64,000 bases of DNA from VRUE01 sp963716245 (GCA_963716245.1 OY970300.1:434001-498000), one strand, 5' to 3'. Counted from the stretch's first letter, positions 32,644 through 40,985 are shown. The notes: a model not told the origin generated them from the letters alone. Translations and numbers: made by a program.

Positions 32644-34080
32644 GTGCCGCGAGCGCTGGGAATCGGGGTCGCCCTCGCCGTCGCCCTGGCGGCGATCTCG
32701 CTGGCGCTTCCCTACCAGCCCGTCTACGACCCGTGGGGCTGGCTGGTCTGGGGACGGGAGCTGGTCCGGCTCGACCTGGCCACGGCCGACGGGCTCTCCT
32801 GGAAGCCGCTGCCGGTCCTGATCGACGCGCCGCTCTCGCTGCTCGGCGACGCCGCGCCGAAGGCGTGGCTGCTCGTGGCGAGGAGCGGCTGGCTGATCGC
32901 GCCTCTGCTGGCCGGCTGGCTCGCGGCGCGGCTGGCCGGGGAGGAGGCGGGGCGGTGGCGAGCGGTCGCGGCGGTGCTCGCCTCCGCCTCGGTGGCGCTG
33001 ACGGGCGACTCGTTCACCCCGCCGGCGCGGCAGTTCACCGGCGGCCTCTCCGAGCCGCTGCTGGTTGCGCTCGTGCTCGGCGCCGTGGCCGCGGCGCTGG
33101 CCCGGCGCCCCGCGGCGGCGCTCTGGCTCGGCGTCGCCGCGGCGCTGCTGCGGCCCGAGTGCTGGCCCTTCCTGGCGATCTGGGCTTTGTGGGCCGTCCG
33201 CGAGGACCCGGGCCTGCGCCCGCATGCGCTGGCCGCCGCCGTGCTCGTCCCGCTGGCCTGGTTCGTCCCGGACCTCGTCGGCGCCGGCGACCCGCTCGCC
33301 GGCTCGCGCACCGCGCGGGGAGGCCCGCTCGAGCCGCTCGACGCCTTCGACGTGCTCGGCAGGGCGCTGGCCGCCCCGCTCGCCGCGGCGTGGATCGGCG
33401 TCGCCCTCCTCGTCGCCGGCCGCTGCGAGTTTTTCCCGGGCTATAGGGCGGTAAAAGCTCGCAGCACGGACCGCGTGCTCACCGTACTGCTGGTCGGCGC
33501 GGGCGCCTGGATCGGCTTGGTCGCCACGATGGCGATCGCCGGCTTCGCCGGTCTACCGCGCTTCCTCGCCCCGGCAAGCGCCGCGATCGCGATCGTCGGT
33601 GGGGTGGGCCTCGCCCGCGGTGGGGCAGCCGCCTTCGGGCGGCCACCCACCGGGGCGGCCGGCGGCGCGGCGGGCAGGCTGCGCACCGGGACGGTCACCG
33701 TCGCGGCGGGCCGGTCGCGCAGCTGGCAGGCAGCGCTAATCGGCGTCGCACTGGGCCTCGCCGTCGCCGGCTTCGGTCTACGGGCCGCCAAAGTCCCCGG
33801 CGACCTGCGCGACGTGAACCACCAGGCCTCGCTGGTGAACGGCCTCTTCGACCTGACCGACCGAGTCGATACCGACCGCCTGCTCACCTGCGGCCACCAC
33901 GTCCGCCTGGCCAACCTCCTGACCCCTCCCACGGCCCTCGCCTGGCACCTCGACGAGCCCCTAGCCTCCGTCCGCACCATCGCCCACCCCGAATACGGAG
34001 TGGCGCTTTCGACACGACGACTCCCGGGGAAGCTGCTGGCCCGGCTGGGCCGCTGGCGAGCCACCGACCTGTCCTGCTGA
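32644..34080 (+). CDS. Multi-spanning membrane protein, possible GT-C-type glycosyltransferase
   Basis: The 478-residue protein starts at GTG 32644, 5 bp after the iron permease. It has about eight to ten hydrophobic helices and a short early loop, QPVYDPWGWLVWGRELVRLD, with acidic residues as in GT-C-type enzymes, which is weak evidence. No named family is certain. Residues about 260-275 (CEFFPGYRAVKARS) are encoded by a hairpin of the GCTATA family. A Gly/Ala/Arg-rich stretch after residue 320 contains a second hairpin at 33619-33651. A function in envelope glycan synthesis would fit later neighbours, but this is a guess. Confidence 0.7.
   Translation: MPRALGIGVALAVALAAISLALPYQPVYDPWGWLVWGRELVRLDLATADGLSWKPLPVLIDAPLSLLGDAAPKAWLLVARSGWLIAPLLAGWLAARLAGEEAGRWRAVAAVLASASVALTGDSFTPPARQFTGGLSEPLLVALVLGAVAAALARRPAAALWLGVAAALLRPECWPFLAIWALWAVREDPGLRPHALAAAVLVPLAWFVPDLVGAGDPLAGSRTARGGPLEPLDAFDVLGRALAAPLAAAWIGVALLVAGRCEFFPGYRAVKARSTDRVLTVLLVGAGAWIGLVATMAIAGFAGLPRFLAPASAAIAIVGGVGLARGGAAAFGRPPTGAAGGAAGRLRTGTVTVAAGRSRSWQAALIGVALGLAVAGFGLRAAKVPGDLRDVNHQASLVNGLFDLTDRVDTDRLLTCGHHVRLANLLTPPTALAWHLDEPLASVRTIAHPEYGVALSTRRLPGKLLARLGRWRATDLSC
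33422..33465. repeat. GCTATA-loop hairpin inside a membrane-protein gene (hairpin B)
   Basis: GCTGCGAGTTTTT (33422-33434) pairs with AAAAGCTCGCAGC (33453-33465), 13 bp with one G-T pair. The 20 bases from 33434, TCCCGGGCTATAGGGCGGTA, match the loops of hairpins at 36550 and 48229. It is translated in frame and adds a short charged peptide between two membrane helices. Confidence 0.65.
33619..33651. repeat. Second hairpin inside the same membrane-protein gene
   Basis: GCCGCC (33628-33633) and GGCGGC (33638-33643) pair around TTCG, a stable tetraloop form. GGTGGG/CCCACC arms lie outside with a mismatch. It opens a low-complexity Gly/Ala/Arg stretch between membrane helices. Confidence 0.4.
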
Positions 34081-34089
34081 CCCGCGCGC

Positions 34090-35556
34090 CTAGCGGTTTG
34101 CCAGGGTTGTCGGCGTCTCCGGCACCACCCGGTAAGGCTGCTCCGGCTCCTCGTCCCGCTCGTGGTAGACGCTGTCCGCGTTGACCGCCCAGATGTCGTG
34201 GTCGGCGCCGTCGCAGAGGTTCTCGACGGCGCGAATCGCGGTCAGCATCGAGTGATCGGAGTTGTTGTACCTGTGCAGGCCGTTGCGGCCGATCTGCTGC
34301 AGGTTCGAGATGCCGTCGAGCCAGGCCCGGATCCCGGCGACCCGCTCGGCGTACTCGGCGTCGTAGATCGGATAGGCCTTCGGCACGCGGACGACGTGGC
34401 CGTCCGTCACCCGCTCCGCCGGAACGAGGCCGAGCTCGGCGATCTCGCGGCGGGCGAGCGCGACCAAGTCGGCGTCGTCGCTGTCCCAGAGGTCGTCGCC
34501 CTCGAAGCAGAAGTACTCGAGCCCGACGCAGGAGCGGCGCGGGTCCGGCGTCATCCACGGGCTCCAGGCGCGGAAGTTCTGGATCCGGCCGACCCGCGCG
34601 CGGGGGTCGTGGACGTAGACCCAGTTGTCGGGGAAGGGCGGCTCGCCGTCGATCACGAGGGCGACGGTGAGGAAGTCGCGGTAGCGCAGGCCGGCGGCGG
34701 ACTCGCGCACGGGCGCCGGCGCGGCCAGCCCGGCGACGGTCCGCAGCGGGATCGAGGAGATCGCCGCCGAGACGCCCGTCTCCTCGCCGCCGGCAGCGAC
34801 CGCCGTCACGCGACCCCCCTCGAGGCGCAGGCCTTCGACCCTGGCGTCGAGGCGAACCTCGCCCCCCGCCGCCTCGATCCGCCGCGCCATCTCCTCCCAC
34901 ATCTGCCCGGGGCCGAGGCGGGGATAGCGGAACTCCTCGATCAGGCTCTTCGGCCGCTCGCCGCGACGGCCGGGCAGCGCCTCCCGCGCCGCGCGCCAGA
35001 GCGAGAGGTCGGCGATCCGCTGCGCCGCCCACTCGGCGCGCAGCTCGTCGGTCGGCACGCCCCAGACCTTTTCCGTGTAGGTCTTGAAGAAGAGCTCGAA
35101 GAGGCGGCGGCCGAAGCGTGCCGTCACCCAGTCCTCGAAGCTCTCCTCGGCCTTGCCGGGCTGAAGGCGGGCGCGCGCGTAGGAGGCCGCGCAGCGGGCC
35201 AGCTCGGCCGGGCCGACCTTGGCGACCACGTCGGCGGCGCGCAGCGGGTAGTCGACGAAGCGGCCGCGCCAGTAGATCCGCGAGAGGCGCGGGCGCACCA
35301 GCATCTCGGCGCCGAGCACCTCGTCCCAGATGGCCTCGACCTCGGCGCTCTTGGTGAAGAAGCGGTGGCCGCCGAGGTCGAAGCGGTAGCCGTCGGCAAC
35401 GACCGTGCGCGCCAGCCCGCCGACCACGTCGTCGGCCTCGAAGACGACCACCGGCAGGCCCCGGCCGCTGAGCAGATAGGCGGCGGTCAGGCCGGCTGGG
35501 CCTCCGCCGAGCACGGCAACGGGTGCGTCGGGGTGGGTGAAGGGGCGAGGCTCCAT
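34090..35556 (-). CDS. FAD-dependent oxidoreductase, protoporphyrinogen oxidase/UDP-galactopyranose mutase-like
   Basis: The 488-residue protein starts with a dinucleotide-binding motif, VAVLGGGPAGLTAAYLLSGR, then VVVFEADDVVGGLARTVV and YRFDLGGHRFFTK, the amino-oxidase/UGM-like pattern. The C-terminal part has LQQIGRNGLHRYNNSDHSML. Enzymes of this kind act on nucleotide sugars or porphyrin-like substrates. With glycosyltransferases next door, a cell-envelope sugar role is more likely than haem synthesis. It is divergent from the GT gene, with an IdeR-like box between. Confidence 0.85.
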   Translation of the reverse strand: MEPRPFTHPDAPVAVLGGGPAGLTAAYLLSGRGLPVVVFEADDVVGGLARTVVADGYRFDLGGHRFFTKSAEVEAIWDEVLGAEMLVRPRLSRIYWRGRFVDYPLRAADVVAKVGPAELARCAASYARARLQPGKAEESFEDWVTARFGRRLFELFFKTYTEKVWGVPTDELRAEWAAQRIADLSLWRAAREALPGRRGERPKSLIEEFRYPRLGPGQMWEEMARRIEAAGGEVRLDARVEGLRLEGGRVTAVAAGGEETGVSAAISSIPLRTVAGLAAPAPVRESAAGLRYRDFLTVALVIDGEPPFPDNWVYVHDPRARVGRIQNFRAWSPWMTPDPRRSCVGLEYFCFEGDDLWDSDDADLVALARREIAELGLVPAERVTDGHVVRVPKAYPIYDAEYAERVAGIRAWLDGISNLQQIGRNGLHRYNNSDHSMLTAIRAVENLCDGADHDIWAVNADSVYHERDEEPEQPYRVVPETPTTLANR

Positions 35557-35572
35557 CGCGGCGCGAGATGGT

Positions 35573-35588
35573 ATTAGGTAACCCTAAT
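35573..35588. promoter_or_regulatory. Second IdeR/DtxR-like box
   Basis: ATTAGGTAACCCTAAT is an almost perfect palindrome with the TTAGG/CCTAA half-sites seen at 29960. It overlaps the ATG of the plus-strand glycosyltransferase and lies 17 bp before the minus-strand oxidoreductase. It could link this divergent pair to iron status. Confidence 0.5.
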
Positions 35589-36606
35589 GCGCGCTCCCTC
35601 CCCCCTGCGAGACCCGGCCGCCAGGCCTGTGCGGCTGTCGCTTGCCGTCGTCGTGCCCGCCTCCGACGACCCCGCGACGGCGGCCCGCTGCACGGCCGCG
35701 CTGCGGCAAGGAGAGCGACAGCCGGACGAGCTGCTCGTGCAGCGCGAGCCGGCCGGCGCAGGTCCCGCTGCGGCGCGCAACGCGGGCGCGGCGCGCACCG
35801 ATGCCGACCTGCTCGTCTTCGTCGACTCCGACGTCGAGGTCCAGCCCGACGCGCTGGAGCGAATCGAGCGGCGGTTCGCGGGCGACCCGGAGCTGGCGGC
35901 GGTGTTCGGCGCCTACGACGACGCTCCGGCCGCGGCGGGCCTCACGTCCCGCTTCCGCAACCTGCTCCACCACCACGTGCACGTCTCCTCGCCGGGCGAG
36001 GCGGAGACCTTCTGGGCGGGGCTCGGCGCCGTCCGCCGTGCCGCGTTCGAGGCGGTCGGCGGCTTCGACGCGCGGCGCTTCCCGCATCCGAGCGTCGAGG
36101 ACGTCGAGCTGGGCATGCGCCTGCGCGCGAGCGGCGCCCGGATCCTGCTCGATCCGGCGATCCGCGGGCGCCACCTGAAGGAATGGAGCGTGACGAGCAT
36201 GGTCCGCACCGATCTGTGGCGGCGCGGCGTCCCCTGGGCGCGGCTGCTGCTGGGCCGCGGGCACCGCTCGACCGCGCTCAACCTCGGCTGGCGGCACCGC
36301 GGCAGCGCACTCGCCGCGCTGGCGCTCGTCCTCGCGGCGTTCGCGCGCCGCCGCCGCCTCGCGTTCGTGTCCATGCTGACCTTCGTCGCGCTCAACCGCG
36401 ACTTCCACGCCCTGCTCGCCCGGCGCGGCGGCGTGCCCCTCGTGCTCGCCGGCATCCCGCTGCACCTGCTCCACCATCTGACCGCGGTCGCCTCGGTGCC
36501 GGTCGCCGCCGTGCTCCATCTTCGCGATCGCCGCCTCCAGCGCCGGGGTCTGGCGACTTATGCCCCCTATAGCGACGGAAAGTCGCCAGAGGGCGGTTCG
36601 GGATGA
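35587..36606 (+). CDS. Family 2 glycosyltransferase
   Basis: The 339-residue protein has a GT-A domain: LSLAVVVPASDDPATAARCT, PAGAGPAAARNAGAARTDAD, and the metal-binding DSDVE in LLVFVDSDVEVQPDAL. The acceptor side shows VGGFDARRFPHPSVEDVELG (an ED pair). Hydrophobic segments near 250-310 suggest membrane attachment. The ATG overlaps an IdeR-like box, so the transcript may be leaderless. It overlaps the next gene by four bases, and its 3' end contains a GCTATA-loop hairpin. Confidence 0.88.
   Translation: MRAPSPLRDPAARPVRLSLAVVVPASDDPATAARCTAALRQGERQPDELLVQREPAGAGPAAARNAGAARTDADLLVFVDSDVEVQPDALERIERRFAGDPELAAVFGAYDDAPAAAGLTSRFRNLLHHHVHVSSPGEAETFWAGLGAVRRAAFEAVGGFDARRFPHPSVEDVELGMRLRASGARILLDPAIRGRHLKEWSVTSMVRTDLWRRGVPWARLLLGRGHRSTALNLGWRHRGSALAALALVLAAFARRRRLAFVSMLTFVALNRDFHALLARRGGVPLVLAGIPLHLLHHLTAVASVPVAAVLHLRDRRLQRRGLATYAPYSDGKSPEGGSG
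36550..36589. repeat. GCTATA-loop hairpin at the end of a glycosyltransferase gene (hairpin A)
   Basis: CTGGCGACTT (36550-36559) and AAGTCGCCAG (36580-36589) are perfect arms around 20 nt. Read on the minus strand the loop is TCCGTCGCTATAGGGGGCAT. Loop length, the TT/AA closing pairs and the GCTATA centre match hairpins B and C, while the stems have unrelated sequence. Confidence 0.65.
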
Positions 36607-37571
36607 GCCCTCCGGGCCACCCCGGCGCCGTGCGCGTCGGCATCGTGGGCTGCGGCCGGATCGTCGAGCGCGGTTACCTGCCGGCCGCGCGCGGACTCGA
36701 CGGCGTCGAGATCGTCGCTCTGGCCGATCGCGACGCGGGACGCCTGGCGGATTGCCGGGCGCTCGCGCAGGCGGCGGGTGAGGCGACGGCCGGCTTCGTC
36801 GACGCGGCCGCCATGCTCGACGCCGGCGGCCTCGACGCGCTCGTCGTCGCGACCCCCGCGGACGGACACGTCGAGCTCGCGACCCTCGCCGCCCGCGCCG
36901 GACTGCCCTGCCTGATCGAGAAGCCGCCCGCCACGGACCTCGCCGGTGCGGCCGCGCTGACGGCGCTCGATCCGGCGCCATGGATCGGCTTCAACCGCCG
37001 CTTCCTGCAGGGCGCCGCGCTCGCTCCGCTGGTCCCCGCCGAGGGCTGGCTCGAGCTGGACCTCGTGCTGCGCTTCCAGCGCGGTGGCTGGGGCGCCCAC
37101 CAGAGCCGCGACGAGGCGCTGCTCGACGCCGGCACGCACCTGATCGACCTCGCCGCGTTCCTCGCCGATTCCGATCCGATCGCGGTGCGCGGCGCCGACG
37201 TCGGGCCGGAGCGGGCGAGCCTCGAGCTGGAGCTGACCCGCGGACGCGCTCGCATCGCCTGCGCGACCGATCGTCGCTACGCGGAGCGGGTCCACGTCCG
37301 CGACCGGTCCGGCAGCACGATCGCGGCGAGCACAACCAACGGCTGGCGGGCACGGCTGGCGCGGCTGCGGGGCGGGGAGGACCCTCTCGTCGGCTCGCTG
37401 CGTCGCCAGCTGGAGTGCTTTGCCGCCGCGACCCGCGGCGAGGACCCCGGCACGCTCGCCAATGCCCGCGCCGGGAGGATGGCGATGGCGGTGGTGGAGG
37501 CGGCGCGCCGCTCGGCCGAGCTCGGGGGCGCCGAGGTCGCCGTCGCGATCCCGGCGGTGGAGCCGGCGTGA
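36603..37571 (+). CDS. Gfo/Idh/MocA-family oxidoreductase
   Basis: The 322-residue protein starts with a Rossmann fold: VRVGIVGCGRIVERGYLPAA and VEIVALADRDAGRL. The family lysine lies in CLIEKPPATDLAGA. The substrate domain has GFNRRFLQGA and DAGTHLIDLAAFL (active-site D-x3-H). Such enzymes oxidise or reduce sugars with NAD(P). ATGA overlap with the GT upstream and GTGA overlap with the next gene show one operon. Confidence 0.92.
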   Translation: MSPPGHPGAVRVGIVGCGRIVERGYLPAARGLDGVEIVALADRDAGRLADCRALAQAAGEATAGFVDAAAMLDAGGLDALVVATPADGHVELATLAARAGLPCLIEKPPATDLAGAAALTALDPAPWIGFNRRFLQGAALAPLVPAEGWLELDLVLRFQRGGWGAHQSRDEALLDAGTHLIDLAAFLADSDPIAVRGADVGPERASLELELTRGRARIACATDRRYAERVHVRDRSGSTIAASTTNGWRARLARLRGGEDPLVGSLRRQLECFAAATRGEDPGTLANARAGRMAMAVVEAARRSAELGGAEVAVAIPAVEPA

Positions 37572-39079
37572 TCGCGGTCCTGCAGTTCGACGCGGCGAGC
37601 GCTCGCCTGCTCGATCGGCTCGGCGGCGAAGGGCGGCTGCCGAACCTGGAAGCGCTGCGGGCGCGCGGCAGCCACGTGCCGCTGGAGAGTCCGGCCGAGC
37701 ACTTCCCGGCGAGCGCCTACCAGTCGCTCTACCGCGGGGTCGAGGTCGGCGACCACGGCCTCTTCTATCCGTTCCAGTGGTCGGCGCCGGGCCAGTCGAT
37801 TCGGCTCGCGGCGGAGTTCGACGCGGCGCCGGCGGTCTGGGAGCGGCTGGCGGCGGCGGGTCGGTCCACGCTCGCGATCGATCCCTACGAGTGCCACGCG
37901 CCCCGGGCGGCGGAGGGCGTCCTGGTCTGCGGCTGGGGGATGCGCGAGCGGGTCATCCTCGAGCGCTGGTCGGTCCCGGGCGAGCCTGACCGGGCGCTGC
38001 GGCGGCGCCACGGCCGGCCGCCGAACGTGACCGAGGTCTTCGGCGCTCAGCGACCGGCCGAGCTGGCACGGCTGCGCGAGCGCTTCCTCGCCGCCCCGGT
38101 CCGCGTCGCCGACGCGGCGATCGAGCAGCTGCGTCAGCGGCGCTTCGACCTGGTCTGGCTCACCTTCGCCGCGCCGCACCTCGCCGGGCATCGGCTCTGG
38201 GAGGTGCCGCCCTACCTCGACGACGGGCGGCTCGCGGCGACCGAGCGGGAGCGGCTCGCGGCGGCGCTCGGCGACGTCTACGCCGAGGTCGATGCCCAGC
38301 TCGGTCGGGTGCTGGACGCGCTCCCCGACGACGCCGACGTGATCGCCTGCTCGGTGCTCGGCATGGACGTGAACACGAGCCGCGCCGACATGCTGCCGGG
38401 CATGCTCGCCGCGGTCCTGGGCGAGGGGCGCGACGACGGCACCGCGGACTCCGACTCCGGCGCGATGTGGCGGTTGCGCGCCGCGCTCTCGGGACGGGTG
38501 CGAGGGGCGGTCGCGGCGGCGATGCCCGACCGGATGGCCCTGGAGCTGACCGCCCGCATGGAGCTGCGGGGGATCGACTGGTCGACGACCCGGGCGTTCG
38601 CCCATCCGGCGGACAACCAGGGGTACGTCCGACTCAACCTGAAGGGCCGCGAGCGCGACGGGGTCGTCGACGAGGCCGAGGTCGACGAGCTACTCGACCT
38701 GATCGCGGCAGGCCTGGCCGACTTCCGCGATCCCGACGGGGAGCCGGCGGTCGCCGCCGTCGACCGGGTTGCCGAGCGGTGGGAGGGCGGCGCAGCCGAT
38801 CGGCTCCCGGACCTCGTAGTGCGCTGGCGCCCGACCTCCTCGGTGGCGATCGAGGCCCTGCACTCGCCGCGCTTCGGAACCGTGCGGCGGCATGGCTACG
38901 GCAGCGGGCGGACCGGCAACCACACCGACGGCGACGCCTGGGCGATCCTGGCGCCGGGCGCCTCACGAGTCCGCGACCCGGGTCGCCCCGCGCGGATCGT
39001 CGACATCGCGGCGACGGTGGCGGCGCTCACCGAGGCGGATGCCAGTGGCCTTGCCGGCGAGTCCTTGCTGGAGGGGTAA
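37568..39079 (+). CDS. Alkaline-phosphatase-fold protein (type I phosphodiesterase/nucleotide pyrophosphatase-like)
   Basis: The 503-residue product starts at GTG 37568 with IAVLQFDAASARLLDRLGGE. The fold is recognisable in LPNLEALRARGSHVPLESPA, the short metal-site pieces AYQSLYRGVEVGDHGLF, and the late GYGSGRTGNHTDGDAWAILA with the His/Asp ligands, then RIVDIAATVAALTEA. Substrate is unknown; in this operon with a GT and a sugar oxidoreductase, a nucleotide-sugar or phosphodiester substrate is plausible. Its stop lies directly at the left edge of nested-hairpin element 1. Confidence 0.85.
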   Translation: MIAVLQFDAASARLLDRLGGEGRLPNLEALRARGSHVPLESPAEHFPASAYQSLYRGVEVGDHGLFYPFQWSAPGQSIRLAAEFDAAPAVWERLAAAGRSTLAIDPYECHAPRAAEGVLVCGWGMRERVILERWSVPGEPDRALRRRHGRPPNVTEVFGAQRPAELARLRERFLAAPVRVADAAIEQLRQRRFDLVWLTFAAPHLAGHRLWEVPPYLDDGRLAATERERLAAALGDVYAEVDAQLGRVLDALPDDADVIACSVLGMDVNTSRADMLPGMLAAVLGEGRDDGTADSDSGAMWRLRAALSGRVRGAVAAAMPDRMALELTARMELRGIDWSTTRAFAHPADNQGYVRLNLKGRERDGVVDEAEVDELLDLIAAGLADFRDPDGEPAVAAVDRVAERWEGGAADRLPDLVVRWRPTSSVAIEALHSPRFGTVRRHGYGSGRTGNHTDGDAWAILAPGASRVRDPGRPARIVDIAATVAALTEADASGLAGESLLEG

Positions 39080-39180
39080 GGGACGAGGGGAAGGGTGTCT
39101 CCCGCCCGGACAAACGCCGGCCTAATGAGGCCGGCGTTTTGAGTATCCGCCCGTTCGGGAGACACCCTTCCCCTCGTCCC
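39080..39180 (+). repeat. Nested double-hairpin element, copy 1
   Basis: The 24-bp outer arms at 39080-39103 and 39157-39180 are perfectly complementary. Inside them lie the segment GCCCGGACAAA, an 11-bp hairpin (39112-39122 with 39129-39139, loop TAATGA), and then TTTTGAGTATCCGCCCGTTC. Copy 2 at 40.1 kb (other strand) has the same two unpaired segments, the same layout and completely different stem sequences. The stop codon of the minus-strand GT2 gene lies in the inner loop. Confidence 0.85.
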
Positions 39181-40012
39181 TCGAGCCCCACCGCTCGAAC
39201 CCGATGCCCGCAGCAATCGCCACCTGGGCCGTGCAGATCAAGCCTCCCACGGTTGGTCCTTCAGCAAAGCCGGCTTTAAGCAGGCCGGCGTAGAAGGAGG
39301 CCGAGCCGAGGCGGCGGTCCGGGCCGGTGGCGCGGAAGCGCGCGGCGCCGCGGCCGTAGCGGTACTGCTGGCGGAGAAAGGCGCGGCTGTCGAGGTCGGG
39401 GCGATGCGTGACCACAGCCTCAGGTGTGAAGCGCGGTGCGGCTCCACGCGCCGCAGCGCGTGCCGCCCAGTCGCGGTCCTCGCCGGCGGCGACGGGGAAC
39501 GACTCGTCAAAGGGCAGCTCGACGAGCAGCCGGCGGGAGCAGGCGAGGTTGCAGGTCGCGGCGAAGCCGGGGGAGGAGGAGCCCGGCTCGGCGGCGACCC
39601 GCTGCAGGTAGTCGGCGATCGCCTGCCAGGCCCGGTCGGCCGGACCGGCGTCGGAGGCGACAACGGTCCGCCCCGCCGAGCACTCGACCAGGCCGGCCAG
39701 GATCGGCCCCGCCAGCGCCTCGACCCACCCCGGCTCCGGCTCGCAGTCGTCGTCCGTGAAGCACACGACCTCCCCGCCCGCCGCCTCGACCCCAGCATTC
39801 CGAGCCCCCGCCGGCCCCCTGCCCTCCAACCGCACCAGCCTCGCCCCACCCTCACGCGCGATCCCTGCGACGACGCCCTGCTCGACCGATCCGTCGTCAA
39901 CCACGACCACCTCGGTGGCAATCGTTTGCCCCCGAAGTGCCGCCAAGCACCCACGCAGCTTCCCGGGTCGATCCCTGGTCGGCACCACAACTGAAACGCC
40001 CATGCCCCGCAT
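39122..40012 (-). CDS. Family 2 glycosyltransferase bracketed by two nested-hairpin elements
   Basis: The 296-residue protein shows the GT-A fold: VSVVVPTRDRPGKLRGCLAA, VVVVDDGS, GPAGARNAGVEAAGGEVVCF and TDDDCEPEPGWVE (DDD metal site), then FDESFPVAAGEDRDWAARAA (ED base). AGGGA lies five bases before the ATG at 40012; a later ATG at 40003 is also possible, and the frame is open further upstream through element 2. The last 20 or so residues (DEGKGVSRTGGYSKRRPH) are encoded by element 1 and look non-native, so the original C terminus may have been replaced. Confidence 0.9.
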   Translation of the reverse strand: MRGMGVSVVVPTRDRPGKLRGCLAALRGQTIATEVVVVDDGSVEQGVVAGIAREGGARLVRLEGRGPAGARNAGVEAAGGEVVCFTDDDCEPEPGWVEALAGPILAGLVECSAGRTVVASDAGPADRAWQAIADYLQRVAAEPGSSSPGFAATCNLACSRRLLVELPFDESFPVAAGEDRDWAARAAARGAAPRFTPEAVVTHRPDLDSRAFLRQQYRYGRGAARFRATGPDRRLGSASFYAGLLKAGFAEGPTVGGLICTAQVAIAAGIGFERWGSRDEGKGVSRTGGYSKRRPH

Positions 40013-40039
40013 TCTCGTCCCTGCGGTGCCGTTCACGAC

Positions 40040-40134
40040 AGGACGGACATGCGCACCCCCGAACGGGCGGATACTCAAAGTCGCGCGCTAATTAGCGCGC
40101 GACTTGTCCGGGCGGGGGTGCGCATGTCCATCCT
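40040..40134 (-). repeat. Nested double-hairpin element, copy 2
   Basis: The outer arms are 40040-40060 and 40114-40134, 21 bp with one mismatch that can be a G-T pair. On the minus strand the inside reads GCCCGGACAAG, then an 11-bp inner hairpin (TCGCGCGCTAA and TTAGCGCGCGA), then CTTTGAGTATCCGCCCGTTC. The unpaired segments match copy 1; stems do not. It lies between the divergent GT2 and surE genes. Confidence 0.85.
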
Positions 40135-40159
40135 CACGCGGACCGCCCTCCGGGACTCC

Positions 40160-40165
40160 TAGAAT
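40160..40165 (+). promoter_or_regulatory. Probable -10 element of surE (leaderless)
   Basis: TAGAAT ends seven bases before the ATG at 40173, so transcription would start at or within a base of the start codon. No ribosome binding site is present. Confidence 0.5.
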
Positions 40166-40172
40166 CGACGGG

Positions 40173-40985
40173 ATGCGAGTTCTGCTCACGAACGACGATG
40201 GGATCTCGGCCCCGGGGTTGCAGGCCGCCCGCCGCACCCTGCGCGAGATCGACGGGGTCGAGGTCGACGTGATCGCCCCGGACTCGAACCGCAGCGCCAC
40301 GGCGCGCAGCATCACGACCCGCTCGCCGCTGACCGTCGAGGAGGTCGAGTTCGGCGACGGCGATCGCGGCTACGCGACCGACGGCACGCCGGTCGACTGC
40401 GTCCGCTTCGCCGAGCTGGGCCTGGTCGGGCACCGACCCGACCTGATCGTCTCCGGGATCAACCACGGCGCCAACCTCGGCGACGACATCACCTACTCCG
40501 GCACCGTCGCCGCCGCCTTCGAGGGCATCGTCCTGGGCATCCCGGCCGTGGCGATCTCCCAGCAGTCCTCCGGCGGCGGCATGGGCTACGTCAGCGGCCG
40601 GTTCGAGTTCGGCGTCGCGGCCGCGTTCGTCGCCGAGCTGGTCGCCAAGCTGCTCACCGAGCCGATGCCCCCGGCGACGCTGATCAACGTCAACTGCCCC
40701 GCCGGCGAGCCGACCGGCGTCGAGGTGACGAAGCTCGGCAAACGCCTCTACAACGACGAGCTGAAGCTGGTCTCCGAGGACGAGAAGGGCCGCCGCCACT
40801 ACGAGATCTACGGCTGGCAGCCCGGCTTCGAGGAGCTGGAGGGCACCGATCTGACCGCCGTCTCGCAGGGCCGGATCGCCGTCACCCCGATCCACTTCGA
40901 CCTCACCGACCACGGCGGGCTGGAGCGGCTGCGCGAGTGGGGCTTCGACGGGATGCTCGCCGCCAGCGCCGCCTCTTCCGTGTGA
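40173..40985 (+). CDS. surE: 5'/3'-nucleotidase SurE
   Basis: SurE dephosphorylates nucleoside monophosphates and needs a divalent metal. It has 270 residues. The N terminus MRVLLTNDDGISAPGLQAAR has the metal-binding DD pair. VIAPDSNRSATARSIT, YATDGTPVDCVRFA, and VSGINHGANLGDDITYSGTV are all typical. The ATG at 40173 gives the family start and the frame upstream runs into element 2. GTGA overlap with ligA. Confidence 0.96.
   Translation: MRVLLTNDDGISAPGLQAARRTLREIDGVEVDVIAPDSNRSATARSITTRSPLTVEEVEFGDGDRGYATDGTPVDCVRFAELGLVGHRPDLIVSGINHGANLGDDITYSGTVAAAFEGIVLGIPAVAISQQSSGGGMGYVSGRFEFGVAAAFVAELVAKLLTEPMPPATLINVNCPAGEPTGVEVTKLGKRLYNDELKLVSEDEKGRRHYEIYGWQPGFEELEGTDLTAVSQGRIAVTPIHFDLTDHGGLERLREWGFDGMLAASAASSV

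Noticed and set aside
39080..39180. Plain bidirectional terminator between convergent genes
   Set aside because: The second copy at 40.1 kb lies between divergent genes, and both share long conserved unpaired segments that a terminator does not need.
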